The notes beneath the pieces were generated by a model that had not been told where the DNA came from, did no database searches, and worked only from the letters and a program-made list of their open reading frames with translations. Positions 43,169 through 52,123 of a DNA stretch of 64,000 nucleotides are shown here, piece by piece; the first letter of the stretch is position 1, and each line of letters starts with the position of its first letter. Source of the stretch: Levilactobacillus yonginensis (GTDB taxonomy: Bacteria; Bacillota; Bacilli; Lactobacillales; Lactobacillaceae); NCBI RefSeq assembly GCF_003946265.1, contig NZ_RHNO01000006.1:62001-126000 (forward strand). Direction: 5' to 3'. The position numbers and the translations under genes were made by a program.

Positions 43169-43759
43169 ATGAACAAAGGACGTGTGGAGGCCTTCACTGA
43201 TGCAGTGGTGGCTATCGTTTTAACGATTATGGTTTTGGAGTTCAAGACGCCAGAGGAGCCGACCTTTGCGGCTTTGGCCACAGAGTGGAGTTATTTAGTA
43301 GCTTACTTGATTAGTTTCTTATTTATTGGGGTGGCTTGGTACAATCACCACTATATGTTTTCACTGACGAAACGAGTGACCAAGGGTATCTATTGGATGA
43401 ATAACCTCTGGATCCTAATCATGGCGATGTTGCCGGTATCGACGGCCTGGGCTGGCCGCTTTATTAGTGATGTTCAGCCGGAGCTTTTTTACTTTATTAT
43501 CTTCACTCTCTGGCAGTGGGCCTACGCGGGCCTTTCTTACGTGGTCATGCGGACCAATCGGGAGCACCATCCAGAAGTGGCCCAGAAGATTCGCCAAATG
43601 TCCGTCTATCGGATGAACGTTAACGTTGGCTATTGGCTTGTCTGGGTTATCGTGACGGTGTTAATTTTTCAGTGGCCACCAATTGTCCTCGTCTTTACGG
43701 TAGTAGAATTGATTGTGATGGCAATTTCTACACCAAAAGATAGTGACAAATTGTTTTAG
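43169..43759 (+). CDS. TMEM175/DUF1211-type potassium channel family protein
   Basis: 196 aa, ATG 43169 behind GAGGGGA. Starts KGRVEAFTDAVVAIVLTIMV, the RxxxFTD/FSD pore-helix motif of the TMEM175 family, which forms K+ channels by oligomerising. Six hydrophobic spans. Typical bacterial length. Followed 13 bp later by a DUF218 membrane protein, probably co-transcribed. Confidence 0.85.
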   Translation: MNKGRVEAFTDAVVAIVLTIMVLEFKTPEEPTFAALATEWSYLVAYLISFLFIGVAWYNHHYMFSLTKRVTKGIYWMNNLWILIMAMLPVSTAWAGRFISDVQPELFYFIIFTLWQWAYAGLSYVVMRTNREHHPEVAQKIRQMSVYRMNVNVGYWLVWVIVTVLIFQWPPIVLVFTVVELIVMAISTPKDSDKLF

Positions 43760-43772
43760 GGGAGTTTAAAAA

Positions 43773-44840
43773 ATGCAAGATAATTTATTCAATATTCCAG
43801 CCGTCGCCTACCTGGGCTGGCTGATTCCGTTGTTCTTCGGGGCTGGTTTTGTCATTAGCTACAGCATTGAAAAGCGGCGACTGGGCAACGGATTGTGGTT
43901 TTCGCTATTTTTCTATTCATTTTTAACGCTATTAGCGATGACGATTTTAGGCACCAGTAATCGGTGGTTGATCGTCATCAGTCTGGTTTTATTCGTCCTG
44001 CTACTGTTATTGATTGGGGTGGTGTTTACCCTCCAAGCCTTCCTGCTACTCTGGAATGCGTGGATCGTTTGGAAACGAGAAAGTCATACACTAGCCAATA
44101 TGTTGACGTTGTTTTTAGGAATCGCCATTTTGGTGGCGCCGTTCGTGGTCCGGGCCACAACCCTGTACCTGCCCGTTCCGGTGGCCACAGCACTGAACCT
44201 ATTTCCGTCATTAGTGATTTTTTACGTGCTATTTTGGTTTTATAACTACCTCACGATGCTCTTCATTTATCAGTTCAACCGGCCACGGTATAAGCAGGAC
44301 TATCTGATTGTCCTGGGAGCTGGTCTGTTAAATGGTGACCAGGTGTCACCGTTATTGGGCCAGCGGATCGACCGGGCCTTGACCTTTTACCACAAGCAAC
44401 TAATCAAGACTGGCCGCGCGCCCGTCATCATCTTTTCCGGTGGCCAGGGCGGTGATGAAACGGTGCCAGAGGGCGTTGCCATGCGGCAATATGCCCTGGA
44501 CCGGGGATTACCCGTTGACCATGCGCTAGCGGAGGATCGGTCGAAAACGACCTACGAGAATATGATTTACTCGAAAAAAATCATTGATGAACGGGGACCA
44601 CAGCAGCCGCGCGTGACCTTCGTGACGAATGGGTATCACACATTTCGTGCAGGGATGATTGCCAAACGGGCGGGCCTCAAGGCCAATGGTATTGGGGCGC
44701 ACACGGCCAAATTCTTTTTGCCTAACGCTATTTTGCGGGAGTACATTGCCGTTTTCGTGGGCAATAAACGATGGCACGCCGTGGCTATTGGGCTGATGCT
44801 CCTGCTGACGATTGGCCTCACGGTTGCTGAATATTATTAG
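43773..44840 (+). CDS. Membrane protein with C-terminal DUF218 (YdcF/SanA-like) domain
   Basis: 355 aa. Residues 1-170 contain about five spans. Residues 175-330 are a DUF218 domain: DYLIVLGAGLLNGDQVSPLL, RIDRALTFY, VIIFSGGQGGDE, EGVAMRQYALDRGLP, TYENMIYSKKII and VTNGYHTFRAGMIAKRAGL. A last span follows. The family is linked to envelope metabolism; catalytic chemistry is not established. Start ATG 43773 behind GGGGAG. Confidence 0.87.
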   Translation: MQDNLFNIPAVAYLGWLIPLFFGAGFVISYSIEKRRLGNGLWFSLFFYSFLTLLAMTILGTSNRWLIVISLVLFVLLLLLIGVVFTLQAFLLLWNAWIVWKRESHTLANMLTLFLGIAILVAPFVVRATTLYLPVPVATALNLFPSLVIFYVLFWFYNYLTMLFIYQFNRPRYKQDYLIVLGAGLLNGDQVSPLLGQRIDRALTFYHKQLIKTGRAPVIIFSGGQGGDETVPEGVAMRQYALDRGLPVDHALAEDRSKTTYENMIYSKKIIDERGPQQPRVTFVTNGYHTFRAGMIAKRAGLKANGIGAHTAKFFLPNAILREYIAVFVGNKRWHAVAIGLMLLLTIGLTVAEYY

Positions 44841-44914
44841 GTGATTTATGATGCAAACTAATCGCTTATTTGCAGCAAAGTAGGTATAGTGAGGCGTGAA
44901 GGGAGTGAATTTCA

Positions 44915-45184
44915 ATGATGGAAAAAGACCCCGAAAACTTTGAACAGAACATTAAACCCATTTCAGAACTTCGTTCGTACAATAAGTTGCTGGAAGAGGT
45001 TAGCCCACAGAACCCGGTTATTTTGACGAAGAACGGGTATGGTAAGTACGCTTTGATGGATATCTCGGACTTTAAAAAATTTCAAGAGTCTATTTTTGCT
45101 GCAAAAATGATGAAAGTTGCTGATGAGGCCCGAAGGGGTAAAAAGTATTCTTGGGACGACGTCAAAAAAGAGTTGGAGAGCTAA
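44915..45184 (+). CDS. Antitoxin, Phd/YefM type
   Basis: 89 aa, ATG 44915 behind GAAGGGAG (in-frame ATG also at 44918). ISELRSYNKLLEEV followed by NPVILTKNGYGKYALMDISDF is the Phd/YefM DNA-binding core; the acidic/basic C-terminus would wrap the toxin. Its stop overlaps the toxin start by one base (TAATG), the usual coupling of such modules. Likely autorepressor. Confidence 0.87.
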   Translation: MMEKDPENFEQNIKPISELRSYNKLLEEVSPQNPVILTKNGYGKYALMDISDFKKFQESIFAAKMMKVADEARRGKKYSWDDVKKELES

Positions 45185-45531
45185 TGAAGTACCAACTGGC
45201 GTTATATGCAGAAGCTAGGAATGATTTGTTACGTTTAAAGGAATACTTAATCACTGCTTTCGACAAGACTGTGCAAGAAAAAACCTTAACCAGTATTGCG
45301 GGGACGTTAGACCAATTGGCCCATTTTCCTAACTTAGGGTTGCCGGTTAGTTCATTGGTTGATGAGGATATTTATTTGGTAGGATTCTTTGTATTCCAAA
45401 CGGCCAGAAATACAATTTTGTATGAAATTGATGAGCTAGCTAATCAGGTCATTATCTTAAGAATTTTTGGTAATCGGCAGGATGTTGCGCATAAGGTCCA
45501 GTATTACTTAATGAATCAAAAGAGAGCGTAG
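45184..45531 (+). CDS. Toxin, RelE/ParE type
   Basis: 115 aa from ATG 45184. Begins KYQLALYAEARNDLLRLKEYL, as ParE/RelE proteins do, and ends VIILRIFGNRQDVAHKVQYYL with the conserved Arg-containing strand. The group includes gyrase inhibitors and mRNA interferases; which applies is unclear. Coupled to the antitoxin; terminator at 45533. Confidence 0.87.
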   Translation: MKYQLALYAEARNDLLRLKEYLITAFDKTVQEKTLTSIAGTLDQLAHFPNLGLPVSSLVDEDIYLVGFFVFQTARNTILYEIDELANQVIILRIFGNRQDVAHKVQYYLMNQKRA

Positions 45532-45532
45532 A

Positions 45533-45573
45533 AAAAACACCGATCAGTCCAAATGGACGGGTCGGTGTTTTTG
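45533..45573. terminator. Bidirectional terminator after the TA module
   Basis: AAACACCGA..GTCC pairs with GGAC..TCGGTGTTT, with A/T runs serving both strands. Confidence 0.87.
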
Positions 45574-45574
45574 A

Positions 45575-45679
45575 TTATTCATCGCGATGTGCTTGGTAAC
45601 TGGCAAACGCTGCGTAGCCAAGTGCGGCTATCAGTAAGGTCCCCAAGCCGTAAAATAAAATATTCCCCAACGCTAACAT
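45575..45679 (-). CDS. 34-aa single-span membrane peptide
   Basis: ATG at 45679 is 8 nt after GGGAGGA. Begins MLALGNILFYGLGTLLIAAL, then GYAAFASYQAHRDE, so one hydrophobic helix and a charged tail. The stop lies on the bidirectional terminator. Convergent to the toxin gene; an antisense link is not evident. Function unknown. Confidence 0.65.
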   Translation of the reverse strand: MLALGNILFYGLGTLLIAALGYAAFASYQAHRDE

Positions 45680-45794
45680 ACTGTGAATCCTCCCTGTATT
45701 AATTAACCAGTAATATCATATCAGACGGTTAATACGGGGTAAATAGGTCACTGTCAGTTTGGTAAAATGTAATATTTACTGCTGAACTTTTCAG

Positions 45795-46646
45795 TTACTT
45801 GACCAAGTAAACGTGGTCTTGAACCAGATCAATTTGCGTGTAGTGGCGGTTTAAATCACGGGTGTCCTTGTTTTCCAACAGGTCAGCGTGGTTCCAGAAG
45901 TCCTCTGATCCCGTGGCACCATGGGGCTCCCCAATGACAACGAAGTCCACGTCTTTGCTAGACTGGCGAATAGCTTGGAGCAGTTCCCAATCCAATGGCA
46001 GGCCATCTGGTGACCAGGACATGACGACAACGCCAACCTGGTCTTGGTACTTGTTCCAGGCATCCACAGCGCTCAGGGGTTCAATCGGTGTTAGCGGGTG
46101 GCGGCCAGTTTCATTTTCTGTCGTCCATGCCTGACTATCCGTCGCGTAGACCGTCTTGTGAGCGTCACGCAATCCCTTGGAAATATAGCCGTTTCCCGCC
46201 ATCACTTCAAGTACGGAGCGGTCACCAACGAACTTGGCGAGGTCGCCGACAAATGGCGCTGGCGTGTAGGCCCACATGCCATAGTGATTTTCCAGATAGT
46301 CTCTGAAGGACCGCAAGTCGTGGTCGAGGTTTGGCAGCGCATCACTCAGCTCGTTCCAAAGTTTATCGCCTGTAGGGTCACCGGCAGGATAGCTTTCATT
46401 GAGTTTTTTAAAGATCTGATCCTGGCTATCGTCTGGGAGCTGCAGTAGTGGTACCTGCTGTGGCAAGTCGCCAGCTGCCAGCATTCGGTCGGCCAAGAGG
46501 ACGTTACTAATTAAAATCTTGATGGCCGGGTAATCATTAAATTGATGATAATAGGCCGTCATCCGCTCAATGTAGCTAGTTTTACGCTCGCTGAGGGGGG
46601 CGTGCCGGACTTTTTTCTTTAATTTTTGTAGTTTCTTAGGATTCAA
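45795..46646 (-). CDS. SAM-dependent methyltransferase-like protein
   Basis: 283 aa. Basic N-terminus (KKLQKLKKKVRHAP). The motif I-like segment RSVLEVMAGNGYISKGL near residue 145 and the later VVVMSWSPDGLP and DFVVIGEPHGATG fit a class I methyltransferase fold. No substrate-defining domain. Start 46646 without a strong ribosome site (AAGGACCC). Confidence 0.65.
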   Translation of the reverse strand: MNPKKLQKLKKKVRHAPLSERKTSYIERMTAYYHQFNDYPAIKILISNVLLADRMLAAGDLPQQVPLLQLPDDSQDQIFKKLNESYPAGDPTGDKLWNELSDALPNLDHDLRSFRDYLENHYGMWAYTPAPFVGDLAKFVGDRSVLEVMAGNGYISKGLRDAHKTVYATDSQAWTTENETGRHPLTPIEPLSAVDAWNKYQDQVGVVVMSWSPDGLPLDWELLQAIRQSSKDVDFVVIGEPHGATGSEDFWNHADLLENKDTRDLNRHYTQIDLVQDHVYLVK

Positions 46647-46827
46647 AGTAAGGGTCCTTTCTGGGTAAAAATTGGTAAGGAATGCTTAAATTCAGTTTTT
46701 GAGGGTGACAACTCACGTCTGGATTTCGTTAGTGTCTATAGACGGCCAATTATAAGTAACGTAGAACGCCAATTCAGAGTTCACTATAAAAAGACATTTG
46801 TCAGTGAGAATCTAGTGTATCAAGTTT

Positions 46828-46979
46828 AGCCGTGAGGTCACAGGAGCTGGGCTCAGGCGCCTCGTTCTGCTTAGTCGTTTACGGCTTAGCAGAAGACCAA
46901 GCTTCAAGACTTGTGATTTTCAAGGCTTGAAGTTGTGTCGGCACCGTTCCAGCCCAGCTCTTGTGACCGGCAAGGCGGC
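46828..46979 (+). repeat. Type-2 structured element, copy 2
   Basis: Nearly identical to the copy at 51144. The closing stem here is CACAGGAGCTGGGCT with AGCCCAGCTCTTGTG; in the other copy GGAGC is GGAAC and the partner changes to GTTCC, a paired change. Hairpins CTGCTTAG..CTTAGCAG and CTTCAAGACTTG..CAAGGCTTGAAG. Confidence 0.88.
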
Positions 46980-47004
46980 CATACCATACTCACGCATTGT
47001 CACG

Positions 47005-47046
47005 AAAAAAGTCGGCCGATTAGCATTGATTGCCGACCTGCCGACT
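47005..47046 (-). terminator. Terminator of the XRE gene at 47052
   Basis: Minus strand: GTCGGC pairs with GCCGAC, then six T. Confidence 0.75.
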
Positions 47047-47051
47047 CCTAA

Positions 47052-47471
47052 TTAATGATCGTCTAAATGAAGATCCAGTTCTTCTTGCTGGTTTGGTTCT
47101 TGGTTGGTGGCGCGGTTTTCCCGACCATGCAGATAACCATCGATCAACTGGTAAATTTCGTAACGGTCCTGTCCGCTCAGCAACTCACGGTTGAAGCTGA
47201 GTTGCTTGCCGGAGAGGAAGAGGCGACCCAAGTCGTACTCATCACGCTCTGCTTTACCAGTTAGGTAATCCATGGTCACATCAAAGTATTCGGCGAGCTT
47301 TCGGACTTCGATAAATGACGGCGTCCGAATGCCCCGTTCCCAGTTACCAATCTGTGAGGCCGTGTTGGCGTGATCGTCCGGCCCGGCCGTTTGCGCGTTT
47401 AAGGCCGTTGCCAGTTGTTCCAATGTAATGTGTTGGCCGCGTCGCAAGGCCCGAAGTCGTTCTGAAAACAT
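47052..47471 (-). CDS. XRE-family transcriptional regulator
   Basis: 139 aa from ATG 47471 (a GTG at 47480 is also possible). Residues 1-75 form a Cro/CI HTH: MFSERLRALRRGQHITLEQLA, ASQIGNWERGIRTPSFIEVRKLAEYFDVTMDYLTG. The C-terminal half is acidic, without a recognised domain. Its leader region holds a type-3 element. Target genes unknown. Confidence 0.87.
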   Translation of the reverse strand: MFSERLRALRRGQHITLEQLATALNAQTAGPDDHANTASQIGNWERGIRTPSFIEVRKLAEYFDVTMDYLTGKAERDEYDLGRLFLSGKQLSFNRELLSGQDRYEIYQLIDGYLHGRENRATNQEPNQQEELDLHLDDH

Positions 47472-47508
47472 CCAACTCACCCGTTTCTTTCATTTGTTTT
47501 TGTTGTGT

Positions 47509-47689
47509 TCGTCCTGGCGGGCAGACACGCCGCCCATGGGACCGCCTGGAGCCATAGTGCGGTCTCCAGGCTCGTCTTTAAGCCTCGAAGGTCATGAGTC
47601 TTAAAGGCCGTCCAGGTACCGTAAGTCCTAGTAAAGCGCTGGGACTTACGGGTACCTTCATGGGCTCTGTGTCTACCCACCAGGACTAC
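47509..47689 (-). repeat. Type-3 structured element (single copy)
   Basis: Ends pair as GTCCTGG.GGG.AGACAC with GTGTCT.CCC.CCAGGAC. Inside: GGGACCGCCTGGAG..GCGGTCTCCAGGCTCG, CTTTAAG..CTTAAAG and GTACCGTAAGTCC..GGACTTACGGGTAC. The order and the GCCATAG/CTCG junction words match type 1, but most stem bases differ. Lies before the XRE start, so is likely in its 5' leader. Confidence 0.7.
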
Positions 47690-47830
47690 ATTACGTGTTA
47701 ATGTCATAATCGAGACTATCACGTCTGTAGGCTTCAATACTACTGTTCTCGCCGTATTAGAGCGATAGTGAAGTGGTCATGTTACTAAAATCATTATACC
47801 ACTCTGTGTGGTTTTTAACGGAAAGTTGGA

Positions 47831-49639
47831 CTATTTCACGAGTGAATCAGTTAGGCGCATGAATTCAGCTACGTCGTGCTTGATCAGTCTGACGCCGGCC
47901 AGCCAGAAGTCTGGTTGGGTCAGGTCAACCCCCAGGTGTTTTTGGGCGAGTTGTTCCGTCGACATGTTGGCCGTATCGCGGAGCAAGGCAATGTAGTCAT
48001 TTTCAAAATTCCCAGCTTGTTGCGCCTTGGCGTAAATACCGAGGCTGAAGAGGTAACCAAAGACGTATGGGAAGTTATAGAAGGCCGGTTCGTCGATATA
48101 GAAATGCAACTTGCTGGCCCATAAATGTGGTGAGTAGGTCGATAAGTCGTGACCAAACGCTTCTTTCTGTGCGTTAAGCATCAATTCGTTCAGTTCGGCT
48201 GGGGTAACCAATTTTTGTTGCCGTAACTGATAGAAGCGGGTCTCAAAGAGGTACCGGGCCCGAATGTTGAGGAACATGGCCAATGGATTATCCATCTTGG
48301 CGTTGAGCAACGTAATTTTTTCTGCATCGGTCTTGGCTGCGCGAACGTTGGCGTCCGCCACGATGAGCTCCCCAAAGGTCGAAGCCGTTTCCGCCACGTT
48401 CATGGCGTACTCTTGCCGCAACAGGGGCAGGTCGGCCATGACGCTGGAATGGAAGGCGTGACCGAGTTCGTGTGCCAGCGTTGAGACGTCGTTGGGTGAA
48501 CCCGTGAACGTCATAAAAATACGGGATTCGTGCGTTTCGGGAGCACTTTCCATCCAACCACCAGGCGCTTTCCCAGCCCGGTCCTCGGCTTCAATCCACC
48601 GATTTTCAAATGCATGTTGGGCGAGGGCGGCCATCTTAGGCGAAAATTCACCGTAGTGTTTGATAATGAATTCGGCGGCTTCATCATAAGTGAAGTGGTG
48701 TAGTTGACCACCCGGCAACTTCAACGGCGCTTCAACGTCTTGCCAACCGGCGTGCTTCTTGCCCAGCAACGCGGCTTTACGATCCAGGTAGTCGAGCAGG
48801 AACTGTTTGTTTTCATCGACGACCCGCCAAATCGTGTTAAGGGTCTTGGCACTTAGCCGATTTTGCTTAAGGGGTTCCTGGAGAAAATCGGTCACGCCGT
48901 GGGCCCCATATTCGGTTAGGCGGAAACCGGCCAGATGGTTCAGCGTATCGGCGAAGAGTTGTTCCTTGTCCGTCCAGGCTTGTTCCCAGGCAGGTAACAG
49001 TGCAGCGCGATACTGGGGGTCGGCGTTCCCTAGTAGGTTATTATCGGCTTGTCCGGCTGAGAGCGTTACGGGCTGGCCGTCGGCATCGTGAAAGGGGACG
49101 CTGATCGTGGCCACCAAGGAGTCGTAGTGACTACTCCAGGCGGATTTGCCGTCGAGATTTAACCGGTTGATCAAGGCTTCAGTCTTGTCGTCCAGCAGTT
49201 CCTTACCTTCATTGCGCATTTCCTGCAGGTTAAAGGCGATTGGCTTAAGGTCAAAGTCGACCAGCATGGCGTTGAAGTTGGCGTCGGGGACTTGGACCAG
49301 TACTTTCTTTAATTTGCCACTGACGTTTTGAAGCTGGGTATCTAAATCTTGTAGTTCAGCTTCAACGGGAGCCACGTCGGGATTGTGGATGTCCGCAGAA
49401 CCGACGGCGGTCACAAAGATACCCGCTTGGTCGAGGCCAGCGTCGATAGCTTGAAGTTGCGTGATTAATTTTTTGAATTGGGGATAGTCGGGGGCATCAC
49501 TGGCGGCGTCCCACCGATCGAGGAGGTCACCCAGAGCCGCGGTGGCGGTCTTGATTTGTGTTAATTTTGCTTTGAGCTGGTCGGAATTGATTCCACCGGC
49601 AAACAGGGAGTCGAGATCCCATTTCATAGAATACTTCAT
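47831..49639 (-). CDS. pepF: Oligoendopeptidase F (M3 family)
   Basis: 602 aa. ATG at 49639 is 8 nt after TAGGAGG; the TTG at 49645 is too close. Cytoplasmic zinc peptidase that cleaves short peptides brought in by Opp. The active site reads VSTLAHELGHAFHS, with HExxH-type HELGH, and a downstream Glu (FGELIVAD). Length matches PepF. Helical throughout, no signal peptide. Confidence 0.93.
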   Translation of the reverse strand: MKYSMKWDLDSLFAGGINSDQLKAKLTQIKTATAALGDLLDRWDAASDAPDYPQFKKLITQLQAIDAGLDQAGIFVTAVGSADIHNPDVAPVEAELQDLDTQLQNVSGKLKKVLVQVPDANFNAMLVDFDLKPIAFNLQEMRNEGKELLDDKTEALINRLNLDGKSAWSSHYDSLVATISVPFHDADGQPVTLSAGQADNNLLGNADPQYRAALLPAWEQAWTDKEQLFADTLNHLAGFRLTEYGAHGVTDFLQEPLKQNRLSAKTLNTIWRVVDENKQFLLDYLDRKAALLGKKHAGWQDVEAPLKLPGGQLHHFTYDEAAEFIIKHYGEFSPKMAALAQHAFENRWIEAEDRAGKAPGGWMESAPETHESRIFMTFTGSPNDVSTLAHELGHAFHSSVMADLPLLRQEYAMNVAETASTFGELIVADANVRAAKTDAEKITLLNAKMDNPLAMFLNIRARYLFETRFYQLRQQKLVTPAELNELMLNAQKEAFGHDLSTYSPHLWASKLHFYIDEPAFYNFPYVFGYLFSLGIYAKAQQAGNFENDYIALLRDTANMSTEQLAQKHLGVDLTQPDFWLAGVRLIKHDVAEFMRLTDSLVK

Positions 49640-49763
49640 CGACAATACCTCCTAGGGTTAATTGTTGTGACTATTATAGCAAACATCGTCAGGATTGCGC
49701 TGATAAGAAGAACTCCGTATACTTACGACAGAGAGAATTTAGAGAAACCGAGGGGAAGAAAAA

Positions 49764-50708
49764 ATGAGTAAACGTTTAAAGCACTGGCTAATTGGTTTGG
49801 GTATCATTTTGGTACTAGTTGTGGGCGGTCTGGTGGGGGCCAGTCTGTATTTCTACAACATGACCGTTGCCAGTGGTAAAAAGAGTTTTGTAGCGACAAA
49901 TACCCAATTGAAAAAGACTGATCCGTTGTACGCCGAAAAGAATTGGTATCGCAACGTTAAGAAGCAACGCTGGACGGAGCAAGCCGCTGGGGCTAATTTA
50001 AAATTGGTTGCCGACTATATTCCAGCCGAACAGGCCACTAAGAAGACCGTCGTCCTGGTACATGGTTTTGGGTCCAACAAGGAAGCTATGGGTGGCTACG
50101 TGGCCATGTTCCACAAGCTGGGCTATAACACGCTGATTCCGGATACGCGTGGTCAGGGCCAGAGTCAAGGCAAGGTTATTAGCTACGGGTATTACGAAAG
50201 TAAGGATTATTTGAAGTGGGTCAATCAGGTAATCGCCAAGCAGGGGCAACAGTCCCAAGTGGTGTTGTTCGGGGTGTCCATGGGGGGTGCTACGACCATG
50301 ATGACCAGTGGACTCAAGACGCCGAGTCAGTTAAAGGCGTACGTTGAGGATTGTGGGTACACCGATGCTGAGGAAGAAATCACGTACCAGGCCAAGCAAA
50401 TGTACAATATTCCATACTGGCCGTTGGTACCAATGACCAGTACCGTTGCACGGATCAAGGCTGGTTTCCACTTCAAGGATGCAAACGCGGTGGCGGCGGT
50501 TAAGAAGAACCATAAGCCAATGTTGTTCATCCACGGGGGTGCGGATAAATTCGTCCCAACGCGGATGGTGCACCAAGTTTACCGGGCGGATGCCGGTCCT
50601 AAGCAATTGTTAATCGTTCCTGGCGCGAAGCATGCGGCTGCTCTTTCGCACAGTCCCGTTATTTACGAACGTACGGTTAAAGCCTTTTTGGCGAAGTATA
50701 TTCAGTAA
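49764..50708 (+). CDS. Alpha/beta hydrolase with N-terminal membrane anchor
   Basis: 314 aa, ATG 49764. Residues 8-32 are a membrane anchor. The hydrolase core shows VVLVHGFGSNKEAMGGYV (oxyanion loop), PDTRGQGQS, VVLFGVSMGGATTM with the nucleophile Ser, IHGGADKFVPTRMV (acid) and VPGAKHAAALSHS (His). Resembles lactobacillar surface-exposed esterase/acyl hydrolases; substrate unknown. Repeat copy 8 follows 17 bp later. Confidence 0.88.
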   Translation: MSKRLKHWLIGLGIILVLVVGGLVGASLYFYNMTVASGKKSFVATNTQLKKTDPLYAEKNWYRNVKKQRWTEQAAGANLKLVADYIPAEQATKKTVVLVHGFGSNKEAMGGYVAMFHKLGYNTLIPDTRGQGQSQGKVISYGYYESKDYLKWVNQVIAKQGQQSQVVLFGVSMGGATTMMTSGLKTPSQLKAYVEDCGYTDAEEEITYQAKQMYNIPYWPLVPMTSTVARIKAGFHFKDANAVAAVKKNHKPMLFIHGGADKFVPTRMVHQVYRADAGPKQLLIVPGAKHAAALSHSPVIYERTVKAFLAKYIQ

Positions 50709-50725
50709 GTCTAATTGTTAAATTC

Positions 50726-50915
50726 GCCACCTCCGGTTGTCAGGGCAGGCGGTAGCCGTGGGGACCACTTCCGGCCTGAGGGGCGGTCCTCCAGCTCGAC
50801 TTGAAACCTCGGAAATTCGCCGAGTTTTCAAGCTCGTCCCGTGGCGTAACCTCGGGAAACCACCGAGCTAACGCCACTTTCACCGCTACCACCTGCCCTG
50901 ACAACCTCCGGTTAC
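50726..50915 (-). repeat. Type-1 structured element, copy 8
   Basis: Minus strand: GTCAGGGCAGGTGGTAGCGGTG closes with CACGGCTACCGCCTGCCCTGAC, almost perfect. Hairpin GTGGCGTTAGCTCGG with CCGAGGTTACGCCAC. Confidence 0.88.
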
Positions 50916-51143
50916 ATCGGCGGTGAAGTTATAATTCGTTGTGAATTGCTAGTAATCAGGTAAACTGAACTGGGATTAAATACTGTGTAAGTAGGTAGTC
51001 GGAAGTATAATCGGCGACCAGCATTGATTCGGTTAGGACTTGGCAATCGCAGTTGTAACGATACCTCAGCTTAACTGAGCGTTATTAGTCAGCATCAACA
51101 TAGTAGTTTTACGACTATCACTGGATGGGTGATAGCCAACCTT

Positions 51144-51295
51144 AGCCGTGAGGTCACAGGAACTGGGCTCAGGCGCCTCGTTGTGCTTAGCCGTTTACGG
51201 CTTAGCGGAAGACCAAGCTTCAAGACTTGTGATTTTCAAGGCTTGAAGTTGTGTCGGCACCGTTCCAGCCCAGTTCCTGTGACCGGTAAGGCGGC
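51144..51295 (+). repeat. Type-2 structured element, copy 3
   Basis: Closing stem CACAGGAACTGGGCT with AGCCCAGTTCCTGTG, the compensated version of copy 2. Lies 37 bp before the DUF1275 gene, so may be in its leader. Between this and copy 8 (50916-51143) a short CTCAGCTTAACTGAG hairpin is seen, no gene. Confidence 0.88.
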
Positions 51296-51332
51296 AATTA
51301 CGCAACCACATTAAACCAGAAGGAGTGAGTTG

Positions 51333-52025
51333 ATGGCTGACGAACCATCGCATCAATTTAGACCGATGACCGAAACCATCCTGACGTTAGGGGCCACCCT
51401 AGTGATGGGGATGGTTGATGCCGATACGTTTCTGAACCACGGGTCCGTCTTTGTGAGCGCACAAACGGGTAACCTCATTGTCTTCATGGTGAAGCTGGTG
51501 ACGCACGGGTGGTCCGTGGCTTGGGTCAACGTGCCTGTCTGGATCGGTTATTTTCTGGGCTGTTTCGGTGCCCAGGCGTTAAGTGAGCACTTCAACCGCG
51601 GGAATAAGCGCCGGCAAATGCGGTGGTTGATGCTGTTGAACGTGGTGGCGTACCTGGTCCTGTCCAGCCTTCAAACTGTGATTCCAGGAATGTGGCTGAT
51701 TTTTCTGTTGGGTATTCTGGCTGGTTACGAGCTCACCATCTTCCGTCAGGTGGGGGGCATTGCCCTAAACAACGGTGTTATGACGGGAAATACCAAAAGT
51801 CTCGCCATCAGTAGTTATCAGGCGTGGATCGGTGGCGATAAAGCCGCCCGTCATCGCCAAATACAGGTCGTACTCGTCCTCGGAATTTTCTTGCTGGGAT
51901 GTGGGGTCGGTGCCTGGTTGGCCAGTCAGTTTACCCTGGGCGTGTTGTGGGTAGCGACGCTGATTAAGGCCTTTCTGCTGCTTTGGCTATTCTTACCAGT
52001 TGCTCAGCAACGCCCGACCATTTGA
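51333..52025 (+). CDS. DUF1275 (YoaK-like) membrane protein
   Basis: 230 aa, ATG 51333, 7 nt after AAGGAG. Begins with a hydrophilic stretch, then about six spans. GMVDADTFLNHGSVFVSAQTG and the VGGIALNNGVMTGNTKSLA block are DUF1275 signatures (gene family YoaK). Inner-membrane protein of unknown transport role. A separate gene; the RNase Y-like gene starts ~100 bp later. Confidence 0.85.
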   Translation: MADEPSHQFRPMTETILTLGATLVMGMVDADTFLNHGSVFVSAQTGNLIVFMVKLVTHGWSVAWVNVPVWIGYFLGCFGAQALSEHFNRGNKRRQMRWLMLLNVVAYLVLSSLQTVIPGMWLIFLLGILAGYELTIFRQVGGIALNNGVMTGNTKSLAISSYQAWIGGDKAARHRQIQVVLVLGIFLLGCGVGAWLASQFTLGVLWVATLIKAFLLLWLFLPVAQQRPTI

Positions 52026-52123
52026 ATAGTTGGGTTGCGGGGCCAAATAGCGTATAATTAACGAGAATAGGATGAAACTAGCCCGAGAAACAGTCGGGAT
52101 TGAAAACTAAGGAGCACAGCATA

